A DNA stretch of 24,425 bases from positions 1-24,425 of the forward strand of contig CANJXD010000015.1 in NCBI GenBank assembly GCA_947478535.1, written 5' to 3'. A program made the translations under genes and the position numbers. This DNA comes from Acetobacteraceae bacterium (GTDB lineage Bacteria; Pseudomonadota; Alphaproteobacteria; Acetobacterales; Acetobacteraceae). Numbering within the stretch: the first letter of the stretch is position 1; each line of letters opens with the position of its first letter. Positions 8,527-16,038 of this stretch are shown piece after piece. The notes beneath the pieces were generated by a model, which saw only the letters and a program-made list of their open reading frames with translations, had not been told where the DNA came from and searched no databases.

Positions 8527-9192
8527 TCATCGCCGGGTGACCAGGAAGGCGAGGCTGCCGCCGAGCACTCCCGCCACCGGCAGCCCCCAGGCGCCACCGA
8601 TCCAGAAGGCCAGCGGCGCTGCCAGCACGCCGGCGATGACCGCGGCACCAACACCGGGCCGCCGGAGATCGGCCGCCAGCAGCAGCGCGAAATAGAGCGG
8701 GTTGGTGAACAGCAGCGCGGCCCGCAGCGCCGGCGGCAGCAGGGGTGCGGCGAGGTGGCCGGCGGCCGTCGCCGTCATCGCCGCGCACCAGCTTGCCAGG
8801 GCAAAGCCCAGGAACCAGGGCAGGCGCCGCGCCTCCGGCAGGTCCGGCAAGCGCCGCATGCCGGCGGCCCAGGGCGTGATGGCGATGAAGGGCAGCGCCA
8901 GCAGGCGAACCCCAATGGACCGGCGCGGCCCGAGCAGCGGCGCGATGGCGACCGCCATGGGCAGGAAGCGCGCATTGGCCGCCGTCGCCGCGACGACCGC
9001 CGGCAAGGCCGCGCCACCCCCCGCCGCGAGTTGCAGCAGGACCAACTGCCCCGCCATGCCATAGACCGCACCGGTGCAGATCAGCGCCCAGGGGAGTGAG
9101 AGCCCCGCCTCCCCGACCGCGGCGCCGAAGGCCAGGAAGGTGGCGCCCATGGCGAGGGCCGGCGCGCCGAGCGCCTCCCTCACCCCTGACAT
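8527..9192 (-). CDS. azlC: AzlC family branched-chain amino acid permease
   Basis: 221 residues, strongly hydrophobic with several membrane helices. The N-terminal REALGAPALAMGATFLAFGA and the AzlC-like VYGMAGQLVLLQLAAGGG and NARFLPMAVAIAPLLG blocks identify the family. It is the large subunit of the AzlCD exporter. I choose ATG 9192 because AGGAG lies 10 nt upstream; ATGs at 9210 and 9267 have no ribosome binding site and add non-conserved residues. It starts 49 bp after the FTR1 permease gene on the same strand and may share that transcript, which would place it under the Fur-like box upstream of FTR1. Confidence 0.9.
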   Translation of the reverse strand: MSGVREALGAPALAMGATFLAFGAAVGEAGLSLPWALICTGAVYGMAGQLVLLQLAAGGGAALPAVVAATAANARFLPMAVAIAPLLGPRRSIGVRLLALPFIAITPWAAGMRRLPDLPEARRLPWFLGFALASWCAAMTATAAGHLAAPLLPPALRAALLFTNPLYFALLLAADLRRPGVGAAVIAGVLAAPLAFWIGGAWGLPVAGVLGGSLAFLVTRR

Positions 9193-9241
9193 CGCCGCAC
9201 CGCTCCTCATACCCGCAGGATGGGGGGGCGCGAAGGGGCTG

Positions 9242-10042
9242 TCACTCCGCTGCGACGTCCCCGGCAACCACTGCCGCCCGGGTGGCGCGGCGCGGCCACA
9301 GCATCACCGGCGCCAGGGCGAGCACGTCGAGGAAGGCGAGAAGCGCCTCCGCGCTGTCCGGCATGCCGATCGCGGCCAGCCAGGCCGGCAGGTCGATCGG
9401 GGTGAAGCCAACGAATAGCTGTTCCTGCATCTCCTGCACCGCGGCGGCGGTGAGGCGCGCGGCCATCACCAGCAGGAAGACGGAGGTGCCGACGAACAGC
9501 GGCCGCAGCGGCAGGCGCCGCGTGCCCTGGCGGATCACCAGCCACAGCAGCAGCAGCGCCACCGACCCGCCGGCGACGCCGGCCAGGATCGGCCAGGGGT
9601 GGTCGTCGAGACCCAGCGCGCCGAGGAACAGCGCCGTTTCCGCCCCTTCCCGGAAGACCGCGAGGAAGCCGATGGCGCCGACCGCCAGCGCTACCCGGCG
9701 TTCCCCGGCCGCGAGGGCGCGGTCCGTCCGCCGACGCAGTGCCTCCGCCCAGGCGCGGGGCTCGGCGTTGCGGGCCAGCCAGCCGCCGGTCCAGAGCATC
9801 AGCAGGGCCGCAGCCAGGCAGGTCGCGGCCTCGACGCGGTCATCATGCTCGCCACCGAGGAAGGCGGCGTAGACGGCCGCCAGTCCCAGGCTGGCGAACA
9901 GACCGCCGAGCGCACCGGTGGCCAGCGCGGCGCCCCGTTCGGGGGCGGCGCGGCGGAGGAAGGCAGCCAGGGTGGCGAGGACGAGGACGGCTTCCAGGCC
10001 TTCCCGGAGAAGGATGAGGCCGGCATCGAGAGCGAGGGGCAT
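9242..10042 (-). CDS. FTR1/EfeU-family high-affinity iron permease
   Basis: 266 residues, about seven membrane helices. Two REGxE iron-coordination motifs characteristic of FTR1/EfeU are present: R13-E14-G15-L16-E17 in helix 1 and R131-E132-G133-A134-E135 in helix 4. The family imports ferric iron, often after oxidation by EfeO/EfeB or a copper oxidase; no such partner is visible here. The ATG at 10042 has AGGTGA just upstream. A perfect 7-5-7 palindrome (10055-10073) lies 12 bp before the start, consistent with iron-dependent Fur repression. Downstream azlC begins 49 bp later, a possible operon. Confidence 0.94.
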   Translation of the reverse strand: MPLALDAGLILLREGLEAVLVLATLAAFLRRAAPERGAALATGALGGLFASLGLAAVYAAFLGGEHDDRVEAATCLAAALLMLWTGGWLARNAEPRAWAEALRRRTDRALAAGERRVALAVGAIGFLAVFREGAETALFLGALGLDDHPWPILAGVAGGSVALLLLWLVIRQGTRRLPLRPLFVGTSVFLLVMAARLTAAAVQEMQEQLFVGFTPIDLPAWLAAIGMPDSAEALLAFLDVLALAPVMLWPRRATRAAVVAGDVAAE

Positions 10043-10054
10043 GGGTCACCTGCA

Positions 10055-10073
10055 ATTGCGAGTCGTTCGCAAT
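10055..10073 (-). promoter_or_regulatory. Fur-like operator upstream of the FTR1 permease gene
   Basis: ATTGCGA-GTCGT-TCGCAAT (plus-strand reading) is a perfect 7-bp inverted repeat with a 5-bp spacer. The TTGCGA...TCGCAA core resembles alphaproteobacterial Fur boxes (TGCGAATnATTCGCA type). Its position 13-31 bp before the start codon suits repression. Fur rather than Irr or another iron regulator is inferred from sequence and target gene. Confidence 0.7.
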
Positions 10074-10131
10074 ACTAGAGCGCCAGGGTGCGCCCGGCAC
10101 GTGACAAAGCCGCAAGTCTCCGCTGCGCGGT

Positions 10132-10947
10132 TCAGGCGATGAAGCGGGCGTCCTTGGTCGCCGCCAGCGCCTGATATTCCGTCTTGACCGCCTCCGCCCC
10201 GTAGAGCCGTTCGAGGCGCCGCACGGTGAAATGGCCTTCCGCTACGCCGCGGAAATGTTCGAGGAAGGCGAGGTTCACCGCAGCACCACCGGCCGCGCCG
10301 ATGATAGGCGCCGCCTGTGCGGAGACCTTCAGGGCCACCGGCCCGCCGAAGCGGGCGGCGATGGCGCCGAGGAAGCCGGGCAGCATCATCCCCGCTACGC
10401 CCTTGCTGATGGCGCCCTTCAGCGCCTCCGCCAGCGCGATTCGCACGGCGAAATAGCCGGTCTCCGCCCCGTCATCCCGCTGGTCCCGCCCGCCGAGCGC
10501 GAAGACCTTGAGGCATTCCGCGCCCACCAGCGGGTCCGACAGATCCTCCCCGTTCTCGGCCGCGACGGCGGCGACCTGGCGGAGCAGCAGGGTGGTGGAG
10601 ACCGGCAATTCGACCAGCGTGCCGGGCAGGCCGAGCGCGCCCCCGGCGGCGCCGCTCGCGATGGCTAGGCCGCGATGCAGCCAGCTTGCGGGGAGGAAGG
10701 TCGGGTTGGCGGTGGGGGCCGATTTCAGCGCCGCCTGCATCGCCGTCTGCAAGGCCCGCCGCACCGCGCCATCCACCATCCCCTGGACGGAGGCCGGGAG
10801 GCGGTTGCGCAGCGCCTCGACCGGCGCACCTACGGCGCTGGCGACGCGGGTGGCGAGCGAGACCGCCTCCAACTGCCCGACGGCTCGGGTGAGGTCGGCG
10901 CGGTGGGCCTCGGAGATGATGGGGGGCGAGGCGAGGGTCAGGGACAT
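10132..10947 (-). CDS. EcsC family protein
   Basis: 271 residues matching the EcsC family: GAAGGALGLPGTLVELPVS, then LLLRQVAAVAAENGEDL and a Gly/Ala-rich C-terminal region (SAQAAPIIGAAGGAAVNLAF) with moderately hydrophobic, membrane-associating stretches. The Bacillus EcsC protein is encoded beside the EcsAB ABC exporter, but the biochemical role of stand-alone family members is unknown. The ATG at 10947 directly follows a run of eight C, with no Shine-Dalgarno, so the exact start is uncertain. The gene begins 31 nt after the Doc toxin gene, same strand, and could be co-transcribed. Confidence 0.85.
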   Translation of the reverse strand: MSLTLASPPIISEAHRADLTRAVGQLEAVSLATRVASAVGAPVEALRNRLPASVQGMVDGAVRRALQTAMQAALKSAPTANPTFLPASWLHRGLAIASGAAGGALGLPGTLVELPVSTTLLLRQVAAVAAENGEDLSDPLVGAECLKVFALGGRDQRDDGAETGYFAVRIALAEALKGAISKGVAGMMLPGFLGAIAARFGGPVALKVSAQAAPIIGAAGGAAVNLAFLEHFRGVAEGHFTVRRLERLYGAEAVKTEYQALAATKDARFIA

Positions 10948-10978
10948 GGGGGGGGATATGGGCCTTCGCTACGCCGGT

Positions 10979-11371
10979 TCAGCCACGCGGCGCGGTATGA
11001 TCGCGCAGCCAGGTGGCGAAGGCGTCTTCCGTCATCTCGCCGGCGGCGAGCGTCAGCATGGTGACGACGCAGTCCGCGTCATCCGCCATCAGGTCCAACC
11101 CATTGAGGCCGAGGAAAGTTTCCACCGCGACGAAGGCCGTGCGCTTGTTGCCGTCAATGAAGGGGTGGTTCCGAGCCAGGCCGAAACCCAACGATGCCGC
11201 CAGCCCGCAGAGGTCCGGCTCGCCATAGGTCGCGAGGTTGAAGGGCCGCGCCAGGGCGCTTTCCAGCAGCCCCTGGTCGCGGACGCCTTCTCCGCCCCCA
11301 TGCTCGGCGATCTGCGCCTCATGCATCGCCAGGGCGACGTCGAGGCTGATCCACATGACGCCGTCCGTCAT
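10979..11371 (-). CDS. doc: Doc (death-on-curing, Fic-fold) toxin of a type II toxin-antitoxin module
   Basis: 130 residues with the Doc/Fic catalytic loop H69-PFIDGNKRTA and an upstream Doc-like GLLESALARPFN segment. Doc enzymes phosphorylate elongation factor Tu and arrest translation, using His of the loop as catalytic base and the Lys/Arg of GNKR to bind phosphate. All the key residues are present, so the toxin looks intact. Its ATG overlaps the antitoxin stop by 4 bp (ATGA), showing translational coupling; an internal ATG at 11356 is the alternative start. The partner is AbrB-type rather than the classical Phd. Confidence 0.93.
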   Translation of the reverse strand: MTDGVMWISLDVALAMHEAQIAEHGGGEGVRDQGLLESALARPFNLATYGEPDLCGLAASLGFGLARNHPFIDGNKRTAFVAVETFLGLNGLDLMADDADCVVTMLTLAAGEMTEDAFATWLRDHTAPRG

Positions 11372-11592
11372 TTGGCGAGTTCGCGCAGCACCGCGCGGCG
11401 GCGCTGCATGACGCGGCGCGCTTCCTCCATCTGGCGTTCGAATTCGGGGTCGGAGCGCTTCAGGCGGAAGCCATCCGGGGCTTCCAGCACATGCAGCGTG
11501 TCACCTTCCTTGAGGTCGAGCTTCGCCAGCAATTCCTTCGGCAGGACCACGCCCACCGAATTGCCGATCGCGCGCAGCTTCAGCGTCGCCAT
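11368..11592 (-). CDS. AbrB/MazE-type antitoxin (SpoVT-AbrB swapped-hairpin domain)
   Basis: 74 residues. The N-terminal swapped-hairpin DNA-binding domain (about 3-47: LKLRAIGNSVGVVLPKELL, LKEGDTLHVLE) is followed by a charged helical tail (about 50-74, EFERQMEEARRVMQRRR) that would wrap and neutralise the toxin. Antitoxins of this type repress their own operon. The ATG at 11592 follows GGAGG by 7 nt. That GGAGG forms one arm of the palindrome at 11600-11617, the presumptive operator. The stop overlaps the doc start. The AbrB-Doc combination is a known kind of mix-and-match pairing but not the textbook one. Confidence 0.92.
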   Translation of the reverse strand: MATLKLRAIGNSVGVVLPKELLAKLDLKEGDTLHVLEAPDGFRLKRSDPEFERQMEEARRVMQRRRAVLRELAK

Positions 11593-11599
11593 GACACAG

Positions 11600-11617
11600 C
11601 CTCCGTTACTACGGAGG
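11600..11617 (-). promoter_or_regulatory. Palindromic operator of the AbrB-Doc operon
   Basis: CCTCCGT-TACT-ACGGAGG is a perfect 7-bp inverted repeat 8 bp before the antitoxin ATG. One arm contains the Shine-Dalgarno GGAGG. The predicted start of transcription (about 11610) falls inside it, so it is better explained as a DNA operator for antitoxin autorepression than as an RNA hairpin. Confidence 0.65.
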
Positions 11618-11646
11618 TTATAACTGAATGACTCGAGGCGTGTCCA
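11617..11646 (-). promoter_or_regulatory. Sigma-70-type promoter of the AbrB-Doc operon
   Basis: Minus strand TGGACA (11646-11641), 18-nt spacer, TATAAC (11622-11617). Both hexamers are close to consensus and AT-rich relative to the surroundings. It lies in the 63-bp gap between the hslU stop and the antitoxin start. Confidence 0.6.
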
Positions 11647-11655
11647 CGTCTGTGA

Positions 11656-12981
11656 TCACAGGATAAAGCGAGAGAGGTCCGCGCTGGCGGCCAGCGGGGC
11701 GACGCGGCCCTTCACGAGCGCGCCATCCACCACGATCGTCTCTCCGCCACGATCGCTGGCGGTGAAGCTGATCTCGTCCAGCAGGCGTTCCATCACCGTC
11801 GCCAGGCGGCGGGCGCCGATATTCTCGACCGTGGCGTTGATCTCGGCGGCAAGCTCGGCCAACGCGTCCACGGCATCGGCGGTGATGTCGAGCGTGACAC
11901 CCTCGGTCCCCAGCAGGGCGATGTACTGCTTGACCAGGGAGTGTTCGGGCTCCGTCAGGATGCGGCGGAAATCCTCCCGCGTCAGGGCCTTGAGCTCGAC
12001 GCGGATCGGCAGGCGGCCCTGCAACTCGGGCAGGAGGTCACTGGGCTTGGCCTGGTGGAAGGCGCCGGAGGTGATGAACAGGATGTGGTCCGTCTTCACC
12101 GGCCCGTGCTTCGTCGTGACGGTGGTACCCTCGATGAGGGGAAGCAGGTCCCGCTGCACGCCTTCGCGGGAGACATCGCCACCGCGGACGCCGCCTTCGC
12201 CGGTGCGGGCGCAGACCTTGTCGATCTCGTCGATGAAGACGATGCCGTTGTTCTCGGCGTTGGCCACCGCGTCCCGCGTCAGGGCTTCCTGGTCCAGCAG
12301 CTTGTCGGCTTCCTCCTTGATGAGGGCCTGGCGCGCCTCGGCCACCGTCATCTTCCGGGGCTTCTGGCGGCCGCCGAACATCTTGCCCAGCATCTCCTGC
12401 ATGTTCTGCATCTGCAGGCCCTGGGCGCCGGGCATGTCCATCATGCCGATCGGCATGCCGCCGCCGGCATCGGTCACCTGCACCTCCACCTCCCGCGCTT
12501 CGAGCTGGCCCTCGCGCAGCATGCGGCGGAACTTCATGCGGGTCTCGCCAGAGGCGCCTTCGCCGACCAAAGCGGTGATCAGCCGTTCCTCCGCCGCGAG
12601 TTCCGCCTTCGCGACCACGCCCTTGCGGGACTGGTCGCGCATCTGGGTGATGGAGACCTCGATGAGGTCGCGGATGATGCTTTCGACATCGCGGCCGACA
12701 TAGCCGACCTCGGTGAATTTCGTCGCCTCCACCTTGAGGAAGGGGGCATTGGCGAGCTTGGCCAGGCGGCGAGCGATTTCCGTCTTGCCGCAGCCGGTCG
12801 GGCCGATCATCAGGATGTTCTTCGGTACCACCTCCTCCCGCAGCCCCGGGGGGAGCTGCTGGCGGCGCCAGCGGTTGCGGAGCGCGATGGCGACCGCGCG
12901 CTTGGCGTCATTCTGGCCGACGATGTGCCGGTCGAGCTCCGAGACGATTTCCCGTGGGCTCAGGTTCACGGTTTCGGTCAC
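11656..12981 (-). CDS. hslU: ATP-dependent protease ATPase subunit HslU (ClpY)
   Basis: 441 residues, normal for HslU. This AAA+ hexamer unfolds substrates and feeds them to HslV. Visible features: N-terminal [17 protein letters not shown], Walker A GPTGCGKT (60-67), pore loop GYVG (93-96), a Met/Gly-rich I-domain (about 110-240), Walker B IVFIDEID (247-254), sensor-2 region with [14 protein letters not shown], and the C-terminal RFIL that docks into HslV. The start is GTG (12981-12979), overlapping the hslV TGA by 4 bp (GTGA). The upstream open frame lies inside hslV and is discarded. Confidence 0.97.
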   Translation of the reverse strand: MTETVNLSPREIVSELDRHIVGQNDAKRAVAIALRNRWRRQQLPPGLREEVVPKNILMIGPTGCGKTEIARRLAKLANAPFLKVEATKFTEVGYVGRDVESIIRDLIEVSITQMRDQSRKGVVAKAELAAEERLITALVGEGASGETRMKFRRMLREGQLEAREVEVQVTDAGGGMPIGMMDMPGAQGLQMQNMQEMLGKMFGGRQKPRKMTVAEARQALIKEEADKLLDQEALTRDAVANAENNGIVFIDEIDKVCARTGEGGVRGGDVSREGVQRDLLPLIEGTTVTTKHGPVKTDHILFITSGAFHQAKPSDLLPELQGRLPIRVELKALTREDFRRILTEPEHSLVKQYIALLGTEGVTLDITADAVDALAELAAEINATVENIGARRLATVMERLLDEISFTASDRGGETIVVDGALVKGRVAPLAASADLSRFIL

Positions 12982-13538
12982 GACTCGAGGGTCTCCAGCA
13001 CGATATTGCCGTTGGTGTAGACACAAATGCCGGCGGCGATGGCCATGGATCGCCGGGCGATCTCCTCGGCGGAGACCCCTTCGACGGGCAACAGCGCGCG
13101 GGCGGCGGCCAGGGCAAAATTCCCGCCGGAGCCGATGCCGATCACGGCATCCTCCGGCTCCAGCACGTCGCCCTGGCCGGTCAGCAGCAGGGATCGGCGG
13201 TTGTCGGCCACGGCGAGCAGGGCTTCGAGCTTGCGGAGGTAGCGGTCTGTCCGCCAATCCTTGGCGAGTTCGACGCAGGCGCGTTCGAGCTGGTCCGGGA
13301 AGCGTTCGAGCTTGGCTTCCAGCCGTTCCAGCAGGGTGAAGGCATCGGCGGTGGACCCGGCGAAGCCGGCCAGGACGCGGCCCTGGGCGATGCGGCGGAC
13401 CTTGCGGGCATTGCCCTTGACGACGGTCTGTCCCATCGAGACCTGGCCATCGCCGGCCATGGCGACCTTGCCGTCCTTGCGGACGCAGAGAATGGTGGTG
13501 CCGTGCCAGCCGGCGGGATCATGCGGTTGGGTTTCCAT
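12978..13538 (-). CDS. hslV: ATP-dependent protease subunit HslV (ClpQ)
   Basis: 186 residues, proteasome beta-type threonine peptidase. A 13-residue propeptide ending WHG precedes the catalytic Thr14 of the mature enzyme ([21 protein letters not shown]). [18 protein letters not shown] and [19 protein letters not shown] are all canonical. Twelve subunits form the proteolytic core capped by HslU. It is the first gene of the hslVU pair, coupled to hslU by a GTGA overlap, and divergent from hisB with 110 bp between starts. I see no strong Shine-Dalgarno before the ATG. Confidence 0.97.
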   Translation of the reverse strand: METQPHDPAGWHGTTILCVRKDGKVAMAGDGQVSMGQTVVKGNARKVRRIAQGRVLAGFAGSTADAFTLLERLEAKLERFPDQLERACVELAKDWRTDRYLRKLEALLAVADNRRSLLLTGQGDVLEPEDAVIGIGSGGNFALAAARALLPVEGVSAEEIARRSMAIAAGICVYTNGNIVLETLES

Positions 13539-13648
13539 GTGGGGCTATGTGGCGCTTCGCATCGCCAGCGGCAACCGGGCCCAACAGCGACGGCACGCTC
13601 CCCATTCCCCCCTCGCCATTTCACGCCCTCCGGCGTAAAGGGGCGCCC

Positions 13649-14278
13649 ATGGACGCGCCGCTCAACCAGGACGGGAATGCCGTGGCCCGCTGCGCCACGC
13701 TGGCCCGCGCTACCTCCGAAACCGATATCCGCCTGACCATCGCCCTCGATGGATCGGGCAAGGCCGATATCGCCACTGGCGTCGGCTTCTTCGACCATAT
13801 GCTGACGGCGCTGGCCCGGCATTCGCTGATGGACCTCTCGGTCGCCGCCAAGGGCGACCTGCATATCGACGACCACCATACGGTGGAGGATGTCGGCATC
13901 GTGCTCGGCCAGGCGCTGCGCCAGGCGCTGGGGGACAAGCGGGGCATCCGCCGCTTCGGCCAGTGCCTGCTGCCGATGGATGAGGCGCTGGCGGAAGCCG
14001 CGATCGACATTTCCGGCCGGCCCTTCCTCGCCTGGTCCGTGGACTTCCTGCGCCCGAAGATCGGGACCTTCGACACCGAGCTGGTGGAAGAATTCTTCCG
14101 GGCCTTCGCGTTCAATGCCGGGATTACCCTGCATGTGACCTTGAAGGCCGGCACCAACGCCCACCATGTGGCGGAAGCCTGCTTCAAGGCCGTTGCCCGG
14201 GCGCTCCGGATGGCGGTGGAGATGGACCCTCGCACGGCTGGGGAAATCCCTTCCACCAAGGGCTCGCTGGAAGGCTGA
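13649..14278 (+). CDS. hisB: Imidazoleglycerol-phosphate dehydratase
   Basis: 209 residues. It removes water from imidazole glycerol phosphate to give imidazole acetol phosphate in histidine synthesis and forms a 24-mer with Mn(II) sites. Metal-binding motifs are clear: FFDHML (47-52), [10 protein letters not shown] (72-81), and the mirror-image second half with [12 protein letters not shown]. The monofunctional form (no phosphatase domain) fits alphaproteobacteria. The ATG at 13649 has AAGGGG about 6 nt upstream; the extension from 13547 is non-conserved and runs into the divergent promoter region. First gene of the his block here; the next gene starts 2 nt after its stop. Confidence 0.97.
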   Translation: MDAPLNQDGNAVARCATLARATSETDIRLTIALDGSGKADIATGVGFFDHMLTALARHSLMDLSVAAKGDLHIDDHHTVEDVGIVLGQALRQALGDKRGIRRFGQCLLPMDEALAEAAIDISGRPFLAWSVDFLRPKIGTFDTELVEEFFRAFAFNAGITLHVTLKAGTNAHHVAEACFKAVARALRMAVEMDPRTAGEIPSTKGSLEG

Positions 14279-14280
14279 TC

Positions 14281-14679
14281 GTGAAGCTCTTCACCGTCCA
14301 CGCGGTCCCGCCCCAGCCCCCCGGGCCGGAGGGCTGGCCGGAGCCGAAGGCGCGCCCGCCCGCTTTGCTGCCGGAAGGCTTCTGCGTCGCCGCGGGGGTG
14401 CTCGGCTTCCTGTGGTTCGCCTGGCATCGGCTGTGGTGGGAAGCGGCGGCGATGTTCTTGCTGCCGCTGCTGGCCGCGCTGGTGCTGCCCGAACCCCTGC
14501 TCAGCACCACCATCGTCGTTCTGCACCTGGTCGCCGGCTTCGAGGCGCGGGACCGGCAGCGGCTGCGCCTGGAACGCCAGGGCATGGCGCTGGCCGGTGT
14601 CATCGTAGCGCAGGACGAGGACCTCGCCTGGTTCCGCCTGGGCCAGCAGCGGCCCGACCTGGTGAGGCAATTGCCGTGA
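14281..14679 (+). CDS. DUF2628 domain membrane protein
   Basis: 132 residues, GTG start 2 nt after the hisB stop. A short N-terminal strand (KLFTVHAVPP) and Pro-rich linker precede three hydrophobic helices (about 33-49, 52-69, 72-87). A cytoplasmic tail follows with the family's pattern of basic helix and GVIVAQDEDLAWFRL. DUF2628 proteins of unknown function commonly sit between hisB and hisH in alphaproteobacteria. That is established context, not proof of a role in histidine synthesis. Its TGA overlaps the GTG of hisH. Confidence 0.87.
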   Translation: MKLFTVHAVPPQPPGPEGWPEPKARPPALLPEGFCVAAGVLGFLWFAWHRLWWEAAAMFLLPLLAALVLPEPLLSTTIVVLHLVAGFEARDRQRLRLERQGMALAGVIVAQDEDLAWFRLGQQRPDLVRQLP

Positions 14680-15329
14680 GAATTGCCGTCGTCGATCCCG
14701 GCTCGGGCAACCTCGCTTCCGTCCGTCGCGCGCTGGAACGCGTGGTGCGCGAACAGGGCATCGCGGCCGAGATCACGGTGACGACGGAGGCCGCCGATGT
14801 GCTGGCAGCCGATCGCGTCATCCTGCCCGGCCAAGGCGCCTTCGCGGCCTGCCGGCGGGGGCTTGATGCCCTGCCGGGGATGGTGGCGGCGCTGGAGACC
14901 GCGGTGATGGCTGACAAAAAGCCGTTCCTCGGCATCTGCGTCGGCATGCAGTTGATGGCCGAACGCGGCCTCGAACACGGAGTGACGCCGGGGCTTGGCT
15001 GGATTGGCGGTGAGATTGCGCCGATGGACCCGCGCGATGCGACGGGCGCCGAACTGCCGCTGCCGCAGATGGGTTGGAACGGGCTGAACCTCGACCAGCC
15101 CGGCCATCCGCTGCTGGCTGGCATCGCACCGGGCGTGCACGCCTATTTCGTGCATTCCTATGCGCTATCCGGCGGGCGGGACGAAGAATTGCTGGCCTCC
15201 GCCAGCTATGGCGGGCGGGTTGCTGCGGTGGTCGGTCGGGACAACCTGGTGGGCACGCAGTTCCACGTGGAGAAAAGCAGCCTCGTCGGGCTGCGAATCC
15301 TCGCCAATTTCCTGGAATGGACACCATGA
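14676..15329 (+). CDS. hisH: Imidazole glycerol phosphate synthase, glutaminase subunit HisH
   Basis: 217 residues, class I glutamine amidotransferase that supplies ammonia to HisF. PGQGAFAACRRG forms the oxyanion strand. The nucleophile is Cys88 in FLGICVGMQLM, and the triad is completed by His197 and Glu199 in GTQFHVEKS. Most HisH proteins read QFHPEKS, so the Val at 198 is a minor deviation. GTG start at 14676 overlaps the DUF2628 stop (GTGA). The much longer open frame upstream is a shadow of hisB and DUF2628. Its TGA overlaps the ATG of the next gene. Confidence 0.96.
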   Translation: MRIAVVDPGSGNLASVRRALERVVREQGIAAEITVTTEAADVLAADRVILPGQGAFAACRRGLDALPGMVAALETAVMADKKPFLGICVGMQLMAERGLEHGVTPGLGWIGGEIAPMDPRDATGAELPLPQMGWNGLNLDQPGHPLLAGIAPGVHAYFVHSYALSGGRDEELLASASYGGRVAAVVGRDNLVGTQFHVEKSSLVGLRILANFLEWTP

Positions 15330-15913
15330 GCGCGACCATCCGCCGCGGCGGAGAGCATGCGCTGGCGGTGGACATCGCCACCGAAATTTCACAGCCGGAC
15401 CTGGACGATCTCTGCGAGGCCACCAACGCCGCGATCATCGAGGGCGGCGGCTTCGGCTGGGTGCTGAGCCAGGATCGCGCGGCGCTGGCGCGGCACTTCA
15501 AAGGCGTGCTGCTGGTGCCGGACCGCACGCTGTTCGTGGCGCGGCTGGACGGGACCGTCGTCGGCAGCGCGCAGCTGGTCCGCCCGCCCCGCAACAACGA
15601 GGCGCAGGCCTTCGCGGCGCAACTGACTCACGCCTATATCGCGCCCTATGCGCGCGGCCATGGGCTGGCGCGCACGCTGGTGTCCCGCACCGAGGAATAT
15701 GCGGCCGGCGCTGGCATCCGCGTGCTGAACCTCGACGTGCGGGAGACGCAGACCCGCGCCATCGCGCTGTTCGAGGGGCTGGGCTACGTCCGATGGGGCA
15801 CGCATCCCGCCTATGCGCGGGTGGAGGCGCGGACCGTCGCCGGCCATTTCTACTACAAGCTGCTGGAGCCCGGCCGAGGGCGCAGCACGGAAAGCCTGAT
15901 CGGGGGCGGGTGA
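15326..15913 (+). CDS. GNAT family N-acetyltransferase
   Basis: 195 residues. Acetyl-CoA binding motif A is visible at YIAPYARGHGLARTLV (R110-G-H-G-L-A), preceded by the beta-4 strand and followed by LNLDVRETQTRAIALFEGLGY, the typical C-terminal GNAT block. The acceptor is unknown. ATGA overlap with hisH argues for co-expression with the his genes; an upstream in-frame ATG at 15317 is less likely. Acetyltransferases at this position of alphaproteobacterial his operons occur, but no histidine-pathway reaction needs one, so it may act on an unrelated substrate. Confidence 0.9.
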   Translation: MSATIRRGGEHALAVDIATEISQPDLDDLCEATNAAIIEGGGFGWVLSQDRAALARHFKGVLLVPDRTLFVARLDGTVVGSAQLVRPPRNNEAQAFAAQLTHAYIAPYARGHGLARTLVSRTEEYAAGAGIRVLNLDVRETQTRAIALFEGLGYVRWGTHPAYARVEARTVAGHFYYKLLEPGRGRSTESLIGGG

Positions 15914-15915
15914 CC

Positions 15916-16035
15916 ATGCGGCAGATGCTCACGACAAGGCGGCCCGCGCCGCGGGCCGAGGCGCCGAATGGCGCCCGCGGCCAGTGCCGCGAAGCCAAGC
16001 CGGCGGATGCCGGCGCCCGGCACCTGAGGGCATAG
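15916..16035 (+). CDS. Possible small ORF (39 residues) filling the GNAT-hisA gap
   Basis: ATG at 15916 is 2 nt after the GNAT stop and the TAG at 16033-16035 is 3 nt before hisA, a spacing like a coupled leader ORF. The product would be Arg/Ala/Pro-rich (begins MRQMLTTRRPAPRAEA) with a single His near the end. Three hairpins lie within it. High-GC shadow coding cannot be excluded; there is no recognisable domain. Confidence 0.25.
   Translation: MRQMLTTRRPAPRAEAPNGARGQCREAKPADAGARHLRA
15941..16014 (+). promoter_or_regulatory. Three consecutive perfect hairpins upstream of hisA
   Basis: Inverted repeats: GGCCCGCG/CGCGGGCC around one base (15941-15957); GGCGCC-gaat-GGCGCC (15960-15975); GCCGGC-ggat-GCCGGC (15999-16014). 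They lie in the 125-bp gap between the acetyltransferase gene and hisA. They may stabilise an mRNA end, cause pausing, or terminate part of the transcription. No U tract follows. Confidence 0.5.
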
Positions 16036-16038
16036 AGA

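Noticed and set aside
8502..8530. azlD start at ATG 8530 overlapping the azlC stop
   Set aside because: That frame ends after nine codons; GTG 8504 gives the canonical AzlD N-terminus.
15916..16035. Classical histidine leader-peptide attenuator before hisA
   Set aside because: The small ORF has only one His, and no terminator with a U tract is visible; retained only as a hairpin/small-ORF observation.
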